Assembly (NCBI GenBank): GCA_003427395.1
Contig: BFEA01000012.1
Location: 4,542,899-4,569,157 of the forward strand
Direction: 5' to 3'
Length of the DNA: 26,259 nucleotides
Source of the DNA: Chara braunii
Lineage: Eukaryota; Streptophyta; Charophyceae; Charales; Characeae
Part shown: positions 18,994-26,259 of the stretch, one piece after another
Position numbering within the stretch: the stretch's first letter is position 1
How the letters are laid out: every line of letters starts with the position of its first letter
Position numbers and translations under genes: made by a program
The notes under the pieces: generated by a model
What the model was told of the DNA's origin: nothing
Databases searched by the model: none
Seen by the model: the letters and a program-made list of their open reading frames with translations, nothing else

Positions 18994-19560
18994 ATGAAAG
19001 GAAAATTTAACCAAAATAAAAATTATAGAAGGTGGGTAACCGGTCCCTATGGCTTTGACACCTCCTGCCAGCGTTCTTCGGGCATAGCCCACACCGACCG
19101 CGGGTTTGCTTTGTCAATTTTATATTCTGGCTCCACGGACTTCGCTTCGTGCGCTTTTGGTCAAGCTCATTCCTTGCTCGCTAGCCTGGCATCGCCGACG
19201 ATTAATGGTCATCTTACTGTGCTACGCAATAATGCGAGCCCCACACACCCTCTAACTCGGCTATACCAGGCTCGGACTCTCGCCAGAAAGCGAGGTTGCC
19301 GAGACGAGCGTCCCGACGGGATCTGTCCCATCAATGCATTACGTATATCAAGGACGCACCTAGTCCGATCTTCAAAAACAACGATAAATACCCTTGTAAG
19401 GGTGTTTACTACGACAGTGAGCCCGTCTTATTTTGCAAATGGGCAACATGACTGGGCCATGCGCCTGAATCAGGCGCCCCTTCTGCACCAGATACAGACG
19501 AGGGGCATGGGAAAGGGGGTAGAAGACCTTGCGGGGCTTGACTCTAGTTCAACTCTATGA
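18994..19560 (+). CDS. Unrecognised 188-codon open frame, probably spurious
   Basis: This is the longest plus-strand ATG frame outside low-complexity sequence and the N gap. I recognise no domain, membrane segment or motif. The frame runs through an AAATACCCTT palindrome (19385-19408) that also occurs in clearly non-coding places. It ends just before the hairpin-rich start of copy D. No splice sites, upstream promoter or homologous partner are visible. It is listed only because of its length; a chance frame in repeat-derived DNA is the more likely reading. Confidence 0.12.
   Translation: MKGKFNQNKNYRRWVTGPYGFDTSCQRSSGIAHTDRGFALSILYSGSTDFASCAFGQAHSLLASLASPTINGHLTVLRNNASPTHPLTRLYQARTLARKRGCRDERPDGICPINALRISRTHLVRSSKTTINTLVRVFTTTVSPSYFANGQHDWAMRLNQAPLLHQIQTRGMGKGVEDLAGLDSSSTL
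19385..19408. repeat. AAATACCCTT palindrome, copy 3
   Basis: TAAATACCCTT (19385-19395) pairs with AAGGGTGTTTA (19398-19408) with one mismatch around GT. It is the copy with the least similar flanks and lies upstream of copy D. Confidence 0.8.
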
Positions 19561-19576
19561 AATGACTCTGGGAAAA

Positions 19577-19611
19577 GGGGGGCTGCTCGTTTGAAAAACG
19601 AGTTGCCCCCT
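19577..19611. other. Compound hairpin at the left end of copy D
   Basis: CTCGTTT (19586-19592) pairs with AAACGAG (19596-19602). The outer GGGGGC (19578-19583) pairs with GCCCCC (19605-19610), with a small internal loop between. Confidence 0.88.
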
Positions 19612-19714
19612 ACACAGAGAAACGAGGGGGTTAAAAGAAGGGGGGGAAAAAAAAGAGGGTAAAAGGGATGAACAAGAAATAAGGAAAAGTAAGGAAAGAG
19701 GGGAGAAAAATACA

Positions 19715-20025
19715 ACGGCCACGAATGTGGCCGCGGTCGTAGAACAGGTGCAACCCCTAGAAGGTTCTAGGGGCTGATGGGACAACGCCTGTTAAATTGA
19801 ACAGGCAGCTTTGAAGTGGCTGAGTACAACTATTTCCAGGAGCACCTGGCCTGGAAAACGGCCAGGTACTCCTGGAAACTGATGGCCCTGGTTCCCCTAG
19901 GGGGAAACCAAGGCATAGGGTTCCTGGCCATTGATTTAGATCAAGGGCCAGGAGCACTGGCGAGTTTTGCCTGGCTGTGGGCAAAGCTGCTGCCCCACAG
20001 CCACCAGCTGGTTATAAAAGCCAGC
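19715..20025 (+). promoter_or_regulatory. Array of inverted repeats leading into TATA box, copy D
   Basis: Successive pairs are: CGGCCAC/GTGGCCG (19715-19732); CCCCTAGAA/TTCTAGGGG (19754-19773); GCCTGTT/AACAGGC (19787-19806). TTTCCAGGAG/CTCCTGGAAA encloses ACCTGGCC/GGCCAGGT (19833-19878, one mismatch). CCCCTAGGGG lies at 19894-19903. TCCTGGCC/GGCCAGGA encloses TTGAT/ATCAA (19922-19953). TGGCTGTGGG/CCCACAGCCA spans 19972-20003, and GCTGG/CCAGC (20007-20025) flanks TTATAAAAG. Eight adjacent inverted repeats in about 310 bp is far beyond ordinary sequence. A regulatory role is inferred only from the TATA box. Confidence 0.8.
20012..20020 (+). promoter_or_regulatory. TATA-like box of copy D
   Basis: TTATAAAAG lies within a short inverted repeat. 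The aligned sites in copies A and E2 are CTATAAGAA and CTACAAAAG. A start site about 30 nt downstream would place the next hairpin in the transcript leader. Confidence 0.6.
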
Positions 20026-20066
20026 ACTCCACCCAACAGCCTCACACTTGCGGCAGTGTTGTTGGG

Positions 20067-20086
20067 GCATTCACTTGAGTGAATGC
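20067..20086 (+). other. Leader hairpin of copy D
   Basis: GCATTCACT (20067-20075) and AGTGAATGC (20078-20086) pair perfectly around TG, 55 nt after the start of the TATA-like box. Copies A and E2 have different arms at the same place. Confidence 0.88.
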
Positions 20087-20389
20087 TGGCTGGTTGCTGC
20101 ATGCTGCTGGAGAGGGGCGGTGCTGCCGGTGGAGGTGCTGGAGTGGAGAGTGGAGGTCTGCAGGATGCGGGGAGACATTGCTGGAGGAGGAAAAGGGAGG
20201 CAACCATAGCCAAGGGTTGGAAGCTCTATGCCCCACCCTTGTGCATGTGCTGTGTGCGTGGGCTGGTGGTGCGGTGGTAAGGCTGCGTCAGGGTCCGGAC
20301 GGTGCGGCAAGAGGCACCTATTTTAGTGGGGTTATGCTGTCGGACTGCCGCCGCGGCGTTAAGACCTTCCTAAGGAAAGGTGTTGCCGG

Positions 20390-20690
20390 ATTTTTACGGT
20401 GGCGGCATTGGGTTTAACGGCAGTGGTGCGGAAGCGCTGCCGGATTTTTTGCGGCGGCAAAACTGGTTTTAACGACAGTGGTGTGGAAGCGTTGTCGGGT
20501 TTTGCGGCGGCGGCATTGGTTTTAACGACAGTGGTGCGGAAGAGCTGACGGGTTTTGCAACGGCGGCATTGGTTTTAACGGCAGTGGTGCGGAAGCACTG
20601 CCGGGTTTTGCGGCGGCGACATTGGTTTTAACATCAGTGGTGCGGAAGCGCTGCCGGTTTTTCATGGCGGTGGTGATGACAGCGCTTTGA
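20390..20690 (+). repeat. First array of copy D: about 53-bp tandem repeat
   Basis: CAGTGGTG(C/T)GGAAG anchors lie at about 20421, 20476, 20529, 20582 and 20635, giving periods of 55, 53, 53 and 53. Units read GCGGCGGCATTGGTTTTAAC, then the anchor, then GCTGCCGGGTTTT. Looser GCGGCAGCG-type sequence continues to about 20900. Copy E2 has a different, 40-bp array in the same position. Confidence 0.92.
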
Positions 20691-21640
20691 TGGAGGGGGT
20701 GCTGCCGAACTAATGGTGTAGTGGCATCAAGGGGTGGTGCTGACCGTTTGGCGGCACGACAATGGCGATGTTTTTTTGTGAGGTTACGCTGCTAGAATTA
20801 TGGTACAGCGGCAGCGACACTTTGATGAGAGTTGGCGCTAATGTTTTTTGGCACGGCGGCGTGGTACCAGTTTTGTCGGCGCAGTGAGCGGCAGTTCCGC
20901 ACTTTATTTTTTGAGATGTGCGACAACTAAGGTGGATTCTAATGGGCCCCAGAGGTTGGGCTAACGCTGGTGCACGGTGCGTGGGCCGGCGGCATGAAGA
21001 AATCACGGAGTGAGTGCACACGACAATGGCTATTGGAGTTGCGGTACTTGCGGTTTGCGCCGGAAGGACATCATTATTTTTTGGGGGGGGCTCGCGACAC
21101 ATGCGGTCTGATCCAAGGCCACCTTTATTTTTTTCTTGCGGCACGCAGTGCGAGCGGGTTTGAGTTTTGAACCACCTGGTACTGAGGCGATGGTGTGGGA
21201 CTTCATTGGGACCATTTGGGACCATTTTGGGACTAGGTGGGACTAGGTGGGACTGGTTGTTGTGATCGGGACCAACATATTGGTGTGGCTATTGTGAGCG
21301 GACGTGGTGCTTGGAGGCGGCGTGGACTTGCGGCCGGTTGGGAAGGATCCTTGGATGACGTGGTGAAGTTGGTATGGCATTGGGACGGTCTAGGAGGTTG
21401 TGGTGCAATGAGATTGTGCTAGGGCGGTACGGGATGTGGGATGACGTGAAGTTTGATCATGGGAGGGCCCTCTTTGAAGGTTATCTCATTCAAACATCTC
21501 AGTGGGCCCAACCTTGGTATGATCGGGTACTTGGAGAAACGCGCGGATCGTGACTCAAGAGAAAGGTCACAACTTGTGAGTTGTGCGCCGCTTTTTTTTA
21601 CGACAGTCATTTTCTTCTGATTGATATATTACTCGGTTTT
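20691..21640 (+). other. Copy D stretch with GCGGC words and TGGGACC repeats
   Basis: Diverged GCGGCA-rich sequence continues to about 20900. Short repeats of TGGGACCAT / TGGGACTAGG occur at 21206-21258. The minus frame at 20710-21225 is a by-product of this repetitive composition. No gene was seen. Confidence 0.5.
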
Positions 21641-22260
21641 CTTGAGTGGGCTGGATCAAACTTTACTCAAGGAAAGTCGGTTGAATGACTCAGGCTTTTC
21701 TTCACCCTGTGTGAACCCACACTTTGCTTAACCGTGTTGCTTTGAACGTTCAAAAGAAAAGGTAGAGACAGTTGTATGAGTCATGCATGGGAATGAAAAA
21801 GTCTGATGTGAGTCTGGAATTGTACTGTTTTCTTTTGAACTTGTTTTCTATGCATGTTGTGCAGGTAGGTAGAGGGATGCTTACAAAGGAGATTGATTAT
21901 GCCTATTTGAGATGAAGGAGTGGATTGTCTTCTTTCTACCTTTTACCTGCCTGCTTATTATAAAGATTTGTTGTTTTAAACAAAAATATTCAGCATGTGT
22001 CATGGAATGAATATGATTGAAATAAAGCAGATAAGGTCAAATGAACCTAGTTTTTCCCGAGAATTACCCATTCTATCCCGAATGACCTTATCTACCTATA
22101 CCTGTCCAAATGACTCTCGTTCTCTATCTCCTTCGATTTCTTTTCGTCCAAGCTACCCTGAATTCAAGAGAAATAAGAATAATTGAGAGTTACTTGCAGT
22201 GGACACATCTTCTATCCATAGGAAGCATCTGGGGCGGGGGTTCGTTGCTTCAGGAGTCGA
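21640..22260 (+). repeat. Block c of copy D
   Basis: Collinear with 7640-7030 (minus) through TTTTCTTGAGTGGGC, GTGAACCCACACTTTGCTT, AGGGATGCTTACAAAGGAGA, CTACCTTTTACCTG, ACCCATTCTATCCCGAATG and GGAAGCATCTGGGGCG. Confidence 0.8.
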
Positions 22261-22806
22261 CCCTGTTATCGACCCGGAGTGGACCGTTCTACGGAGGGGT
22301 ACTTGCCGATTCGGTGGAGACAACCCGACTTCTGAGATCCGAGTCTTGTGCTCGGACGAGGAGGAGTACCATAGAGGGAGAGGAATGCAACACTTCAAGC
22401 AACGTCCCTGATCAAGAATCATTCGCAAAGTAGTTTGTCATCCGAAAAGATTGGAAACAGACGAAGACTGGTATGTGTGTCGAATCTTAGGTCAACGGTA
22501 TGGTGAAATGAATGATTTTGGTAGCGCGTCTCATCAAGTCTAAACTAAGGCAGACCGACTACCTTGTCGGTTGCATCACTGTTATTCTCAGTAAGCCAAC
22601 TCCTCGTTGGTGGTTGTCTGATTGTTTTGTAGAGTTCGACCTGAAGCGGTCGGATTGTTTTTGATCTTGTGTTGTTGAATGTATCAAATAATGATTTGGA
22701 TGCTCCCAGATGTTACTTTGGATTAGATATGTTCCTATCGACTGCGGTTGATTCTTTTCGATGTAACTATGTATGGTTGTTACCACTTTCGTTTGATTGT
22801 GTGTTA
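22261..22806 (+). other. Copy D stretch between block c and core
   Basis: No relative elsewhere in the window was found for most of it. Short hairpins occur, such as ACCGAC/GTCGGT near 22554-22573. No gene was recognised. Confidence 0.45.
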
Positions 22807-23330
22807 AAGGGACTAGGATTGATGTTGGGTTTCACGCTTGGTTGAGACCGTCCTAGTCGACCGACGTTTGCTCCGTACCCAGGAGATCAGCGCCCTAGGA
22901 ACGGACGGCGTTCGGGTTCGCTTGGCATTAACCAAGCGTATCTATACTACAACGAACGAGCAAACGCCCTCGACTGATCTACCTCTGCAATTGCATCTAA
23001 AAGCTTTCGCACGTGGGCCAGTAGCTCGATAGGGATACGACCCTAATGGTGGTGACACCCCATTAGGGAAGGAAAGTTTATGCCCCGTGGGAACCTATCC
23101 TGTCGTAGGGGACCGCGGGATGTACAGCTGGCGCACCCGACAAGAGAGGCAACGAAACGACGCGGCCCCGACCGTCTCGGCGGCTCGCGGGATGTGTTGC
23201 GTCGTTCCTAAGTCGTCTCTTGTTTTGTTATGTTTGACTTCTGTTTGACATGGCCGGGAGGGCTCTCGCCTTTGCGAAAAAGGCGGGACCCGATGCGCTC
23301 GACAGTGGTCGCCGAGCAAATTTTTATTTC
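22807..23330 (+). repeat. Core block g of copy D
   Basis: AAGGGACTAGGA, a spacer of about 32 bp, then TCCTAGTCGACCGACG (22851-22866) are followed by ACGAACGAGCAAACGCCCTC, CTCTGCAATTGCAT and AGTAGCTCGATAGGGATACG. A hairpin CCCTAATGG/CCATTAGGG (23041-23068) follows where copy C has an unrelated CTCCTGCAGGTGGAG hairpin. Then CCTATCCTGTCGTAGGGG matches 3285-3302. Confidence 0.82.
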
Positions 23331-23340
23331 TGATTAAACT

Positions 23341-23766
23341 AGGATTAAAAAAAAAATGTTTATTGATTGGTGCACTTGCCTGTGATTTGTGCGTACGTAC
23401 GAAGGACGACATCGACAATAACGTGATTTTGAAAACGTTTCAGTAGACCTCCACATCGTGGAGTATCCATTTATATAGGTATCAGTCAATACTAGACTCA
23501 ACCTTGGACCTAGCGCTATTGGCTACAATGTCGGACGTTAATCGGAAGGATTCAGGCAGGGAGACCGCAACAGTATCGCGGCAAGCTGCGGATCGCAAGA
23601 TGCTCCTCCACTTCGGCCTTCAAAGTTTTCATTTGGATACTACCACCAAGATCTGGACCGGGGTGTTGTGGGAATGTCGTTGAAGCAACCCACCTGTAGA
23701 AACCTTTTCCGCTTCGGTTGTCAAAGTTCTCATTTGAATGTTCGTTACTACCACCGAGAGTCGTTG
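23341..23766. other. Unassigned stretch between copy D and palindrome
   Basis: No gene recognised and no clear relative. An A10 run lies at 23347-23356. Confidence 0.45.
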
Positions 23767-23800
23767 TCGGAGTAAATACCCTGACAAGGGTATTTGCCGA
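23767..23800. repeat. AAATACCCTT palindrome, copy 4
   Basis: AAATACCCT (23774-23782) pairs with AGGGTATTT (23787-23795), with outer TCGG/CCGA. TGTCGG precedes it and a relative of the 195-bp block follows at 23808, as at 9561. Confidence 0.88.
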
Positions 23801-23807
23801 GGTTTTT

Positions 23808-24010
23808 CAACGTCGGACGCTGTTTGATTTTTTCGTGGAATTGAAGGACTTGACGAGACTGATGTTGCCAAAGTTGTTCAAACAGACCTATGACCGCATT
23901 GACCGGTAGGCTTAAACTTTTTTTTAAGCTAGACGTCGCTGACGTCCGACTGAAATAGTGGTAATCAGTGGTGTGACCACTAATTACGGCATCTGACGAA
24001 GCTATGGAAT
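23808..24010 (+). repeat. Third, diverged copy of the 195-bp block
   Basis: CAACGTCGGACGCTGTTTGA, GGAATTGAAGGACTTGACGA and CAGACCTATGACCG match the units at 9606 and 9801. Similarity fades after about 23925. A hairpin GTAAT.AGTGGT/ACCACT.ATTAC (23961-23987) lies in the weaker part. Confidence 0.72.
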
Positions 24011-24235
24011 AGTTTGGCCGAGGGACTATTAGGATTATACCTACCCTACCTAAGAAGGTGGCGCGTGGAGGTAGGCCGCACGATTCAGGGCCTAAATGCG
24101 TTCAAAGTGGCGACCTTACCGGAGGCCGCGACGAGAGGTGAATAGGAAGTTTTTTTTTTTTTTTTTAGGACCACGGGCGTCCTCACCAAGGGCTGAAATG
24201 GATGGCACGGTAGCCGCAGGGTGCGGCAAGTGCAG

Positions 24236-24355
24236 GGCTGGCCAACCAGCCACCCAGCCTGCAACCACCCAGCGTGCAGCCAGCCGGCCAGCAACCAGCC
24301 TGCACCCAGTCGGCCAGCAATCAGCCAGCCACCCAGCTGCAGCCACCAAGCGAGA
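24236..24355. repeat. CCAGCCAGC-rich low complexity
   Basis: Imperfect CCAGC/CAACCAG words repeat across about 120 bp, giving artificial QPA-type frames. It directly precedes the second U6 chimera. Confidence 0.85.
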
Positions 24356-24377
24356 ACGGCCGCCTGGCTGCAGCTTG

Positions 24378-24506
24378 ACCCTTGCGCAAGGATGACACGC
24401 ATAAATCGAGAAATTGTCCAAAATCCAGGTAGGGATTTGAACCCGGGTCTGTACCTCGATGTGCCATAGCAGGCCACGATGGGACGTGACCGTTGGCAGA
24501 ACCGGA

Positions 24507-24555
<49 letters not shown>
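24378..24555 (+). pseudogene. Chimeric retroposon: U6 snRNA 3' end, tRNA-like antisense, (TAA)16 tail
   Basis: Positions 24378-24423 match the U6 3' part: CCTTGCGCAAGGATGACACG, CATAAATCGAGAAATTGTCC and AAAA, almost to the U6 3' end. The match is plant-type rather than animal-type. It is joined directly to TCCAGGTAGGGATTTGAACC (24424-24443), whose reverse complement contains GGGTTCAAATCC, a tRNA B-box-like T-arm. After about 60 further bases, sixteen TAA units (24508-24555) form a tail. The 5' half of U6 is missing, so this is a 5'-truncated retro-copy fused to a second RNA. Confidence 0.8.
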
Positions 24556-24557
<2 letters not shown>

Positions 24558-24576
24558 TAGGAAAAACAGTCTTTGC

Positions 24577-24654
24577 AGACTGTGTGGGAGCACAAAGGCT
24601 CCCACTTCGTCTTGGAGACTGTGTGGGAGCACAAAGACTCCCACTTCGTTTTGG
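24577..24654. repeat. 39-bp tandem duplication with internal hairpins
   Basis: AGACTGTGTGGGAGCACAAA starts units at 24577 and 24616. Each unit holds GTGGGAG/CTCCCAC arms. One unit has GGCTCCCAC and the other GACTCCCAC. A CAGTCT-TTGC-AGACTG hairpin (24568-24583) overlaps the first unit. Confidence 0.93.
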
Positions 24655-25109
24655 ACAGATGATTGTGGGCGCAAAATCTTAAAATCTTGCGGCCCATAGT
24701 TCACACACGGAAAGCAAGAGGGGGTTGGAGTTGAGTGGAGAGTGAGAGAGAGAGAATTGGGAGGATGGGGAGAGGAGGACCTGCTCCTCCCGACCTGCCA
24801 GCTGCCTCCCCGTTGTGTTAGGGGGGGTAAGAAGAGAAGAGAAAAGAAAAGAAAAGAAGAAAAAGAAAAAAAAAAGAAAACGAAAAACGGGATCTGAGTT
24901 TTTCTGAGAAGCTGTATTTTTCAGTTTGCGCCACTATTTTTTTGGTAGCGCAAAACAATTTTTTTGACCTTGATTTTTTTTCTGTAGGTAGTCAGGCACG
25001 TAGGCCATGTGGGTGATTGTTTTTAGATTTTTTTATCCAGCGAATATGTTTCTAAAATTCTTCAAAGTCGGGGTACTTTTTGCACCCCGCTCTGAGCCTG
25101 TCGGGATTT
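24655..25109 (+). other. Upstream region of copy E2
   Basis: GAGAGAGAG..TTGGGAGGA, CTCCTCCCGACCTGCCA and CCCCGTTGTG (about 24740-24820) match the minus strand of 9340-9240. A purine-only stretch of GAAAAGAAAA words fills about 24829-24890. No gene was seen. Confidence 0.5.
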
Positions 25110-25133
25110 GAACTCGTGAATTTTCACGAGTTC
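25110..25133. other. Perfect 11-bp hairpin
   Basis: GAACTCGTGAA (25110-25120) and TTCACGAGTTC (25123-25133) pair exactly around TT. The left side follows CGGGATTT, giving a second B-box-like antisense word. Confidence 0.92.
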
Positions 25134-25232
25134 TTTCCCTACCTCTCCCAATCTGGCAACTGCCATCCCCGTTTTCAGGGGAGGGCAGGGGAGAAAAGAG
25201 AAAAGAGGATAAAAGGGAAAAGGGAAAAGCCA

Positions 25233-25589
25233 CGGCCACGAATGTGGCCGCGGCTATGATCAGATACAGGCCAAACTGGCCTGAATGTGACTCAAGCCAG
25301 AGGCTGGGGAGATGAAGGGGTCATGAGGGGAACTTGGTTGGAAACAGCCATTTTCCCGCTGAACCTGCACTCAGTGTGGGGCTGAGTGCAGGGAAAAGGG
25401 AGAAAAAGAGGGGGGCAGTTGAGTACAACTGCCACCCTAAGTGTGTGGCGGAGGTGAGACAGCCTCAGTCCGTTGATCTGGCTCAGCTCAACGGCCCCAG
25501 GCAAGTGACGAATTTTGCCTGGGGGCAGCTGAGGCTGTTGCTGCCCTCCTCAGCCACTACAAAAGAGGCAGTTGTCCCCCAGCTGCCTC
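25233..25589 (+). promoter_or_regulatory. Array of inverted repeats around the TATA-like box, copy E2
   Basis: Pairs are: CGGCCAC/GTGGCCG (25233-25250); CAGGCCA/TGGCCTG (25267-25283); CTGCACTCAG/CTGAGTGCAG (25365-25391) with outer TTTTCC/GGAAAA; GGCAGTTG/CAACTGCC (25414-25433). An outer CAGCCTCAG/CTGAGGCTG stem (25460-25468, 25529-25537) encloses CCGTTGA/TCAACGG (25470-25494) and CCCCAGGCAA/TTGCCTGGGG (25495-25524). GAGGCAG/CTGCCTC spans 25565-25589. The nested set makes a three-way junction. Only the first pair shares its arms with copy D. Confidence 0.8.
25557..25565 (+). promoter_or_regulatory. TATA-like site of copy E2
   Basis: CTACAAAAG aligns with the TATA-like sites of copies D and A in the same surroundings; one base departs from the TATA consensus, so this copy's promoter may be weak. 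Confidence 0.45.
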
Positions 25590-25609
25590 ACACTTGCCTC
25601 CGGCTGCCA

Positions 25610-25625
25610 GTGTGCGACAGCACAC
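25610..25625 (+). other. Leader hairpin of copy E2
   Basis: GTGTGC (25610-25615) and GCACAC (25620-25625) pair around GACA, 53 nt after the start of the TATA-like site. Confidence 0.85.
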
Positions 25626-25989
25626 TTGCCTCATTGCTGGAGTGCTGGAGAGGAGGCAGGAGTGCTGCCGGCGGAGCTGGAGGACTGCAGAGGAGCAGAG
25701 CGACGAAGGAGGAGACAACCATAGCCTTGGCTGGAGCACTCTGCTCCACCCCTTGGCAGGCTGGTCTCTGGTGGGACTCTGCGACAGCATGGTGAGGAGC
25801 GGCAGCGGAGCGTGGCAAGGAGCAGCGGGGAGCACGACAACTGGTGGAGGTGTGCCGGCCGATATTTTCGGCAACCATAACCCATTTTTGTGGGGTTATA
25901 CTGCCGAAATACCACGGCGTCGGCATAACACCTTTATTTTGAGGGGTGACGCTGCCGTTTTGACGGCACGTTGGCGGCACTTTGTTTTG

Positions 25990-26259
25990 AAGAGTGACGC
26001 TGCCGTTTTCACGTCACGGTAGTATAACGCGGCGAAGCGCTGCCGTTTTTTTTTTACGGTGTTACGGCACGGCGGAGCGCTGCCGTTTTTTTTACGGTGG
26101 TCCAGCACGGCGAGGCACCGCCGTCTTTTTTCTACGGTGGTACGGCACGACGGAGCGCTGACATTTTTTTTTGAGGTGGTACGACACGGCGAAGCGCTGC
26201 CGTTTTTTTTACAGTGGTCCAGCACGGCGAGGCGCCGCCGTCTTTTTTTCTACGGTGGT
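25990..26259 (+). repeat. First array of copy E2: about 40-bp repeat of hairpin plus T run
   Basis: Units of about 40 bp read TACGGTGGTNC(A/G)GCACGGCG followed by (A/G)AGCGCTGCCG and a run of 6-9 T. At least six units are visible and the array continues past the window edge. In the best units ACGGCA pairs with TGCCGT. It occupies the place of the 53-bp array of copy D; both share GCTGCCG but differ otherwise. Confidence 0.88.

Larger units (their letters stand above)
19570..23340 (+). mobile_element. Family E copy D (non-coding, internally shortened)
   Basis: Reading on the plus strand: hairpin promoter block (19577-20086), ACCATAGCC motif (about 20210), 53-bp array (20390-20690), TGGGACC repeats (21206-21258), block c (21640-22260) and core g (22807-23330). 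Blocks d, e and f of copies A and B were not found between block c and the core, so this copy looks internally deleted. The left boundary is a guess placed at the first hairpin. No frame resembles a retroelement protein. Confidence 0.6.
25200..26259 (+). mobile_element. Family E copy E2, 5' part, cut by window edge
   Basis: It aligns by eye with 19700-20340 of copy D. Shared features are CGGCCACGAATGTGGCCGCGG-type sequence, the TATA-like site, TCACACTTGC, GCTGGAG, ACAACCATAGCC and GTGGGGTTATRCTG. It continues into a 40-bp array and off the window. No coding sequence is visible. Confidence 0.65.

Noticed and set aside
20710-21225. 171-codon minus-strand frame
   Set aside because: It lies antisense to GCGGC-rich repeat sequence of copy D and carries no recognisable motif.
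24116-24704. Minus-strand frames of 127 and 193 codons with long runs of one amino acid
   Set aside because: They are produced by the (TAA)16 microsatellite and the CCAGC-rich low-complexity stretch.
1-26259. Standard LTR retrotransposon annotation with primer site and pol
   Set aside because: I searched by eye for the plant initiator-Met primer site TGGTATCAGAGC, for reverse transcriptase and integrase motifs and for matching LTR ends and found none, so I kept a neutral family name.

Overview
The window is non-coding, repeat-dominated nuclear DNA from a eukaryote, most likely of the green (plant/streptophyte) lineage. Two stretches (10504-10548 and 24378-24423) match the 3' half of U6 snRNA. 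The second carries the plant-type run TGACACGCATAAATCGA followed by GAAATTGTCCAAAA. I find no convincing protein-coding gene, no reverse transcriptase, integrase or transposase motif, no intact tRNA or rRNA and no plant-type retroelement primer site. All open frames are short (under 200 codons outside the N gap) and most lie inside repeats. The species cannot be named from this sequence.

Comparing the window with itself suggests that most of it is made of diverged copies of one long element family without visible ORFs, here called family E. Shared blocks, in element order, are: (a) a hairpin-rich promoter block with a TATA-like box; (b) a first tandem array; (c) a conserved block with a GGAAGCAT(C/T)TGGGGCG motif; (d) a block with CCTGCCGCCTTCC; (e) a second tandem array; (f) a GGAAGCGCTGCC motif block; (g) a palindromic core GACTAGGA...TCCTAGTCGACCGA. 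Copy C (1 to about 2990, plus) meets copy A (about 2990-9390, minus) at the core, forming a giant inverted repeat. Copy B (11570 to about 16160, minus) follows a 586-base N gap (10984-11569). Copy D (about 19570-23340, plus) is shorter. Copy E2 (about 24700-26259, plus) runs off the right edge.

Between the copies lie: a 195-bp duplication (9606-9978) with a third copy near 23808, two U6-containing chimeric retroposons (about 10370-10573 and 24378-24555), a 64-bp tandem array (about 17475-17880), long T tracts and a tRNA-like antisense sequence (18570-18640). A palindrome close to TCGGCAAATACCCTTGT recurs four times (9358, 9561, 19385, 23767).

The strongest novelty is in block a. Each copy carries a series of short, near-perfect inverted repeats around its TATA box. 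The arm sequences differ between copies while pairing is kept, as expected for conserved structure or for a mutational process that keeps making palindromes. Blocks b and e carry different tandem repeats in different copies. Two perfect 95-bp duplications, each split by a single N, look like assembly artefacts. All homologies were judged by eye, without alignment software.
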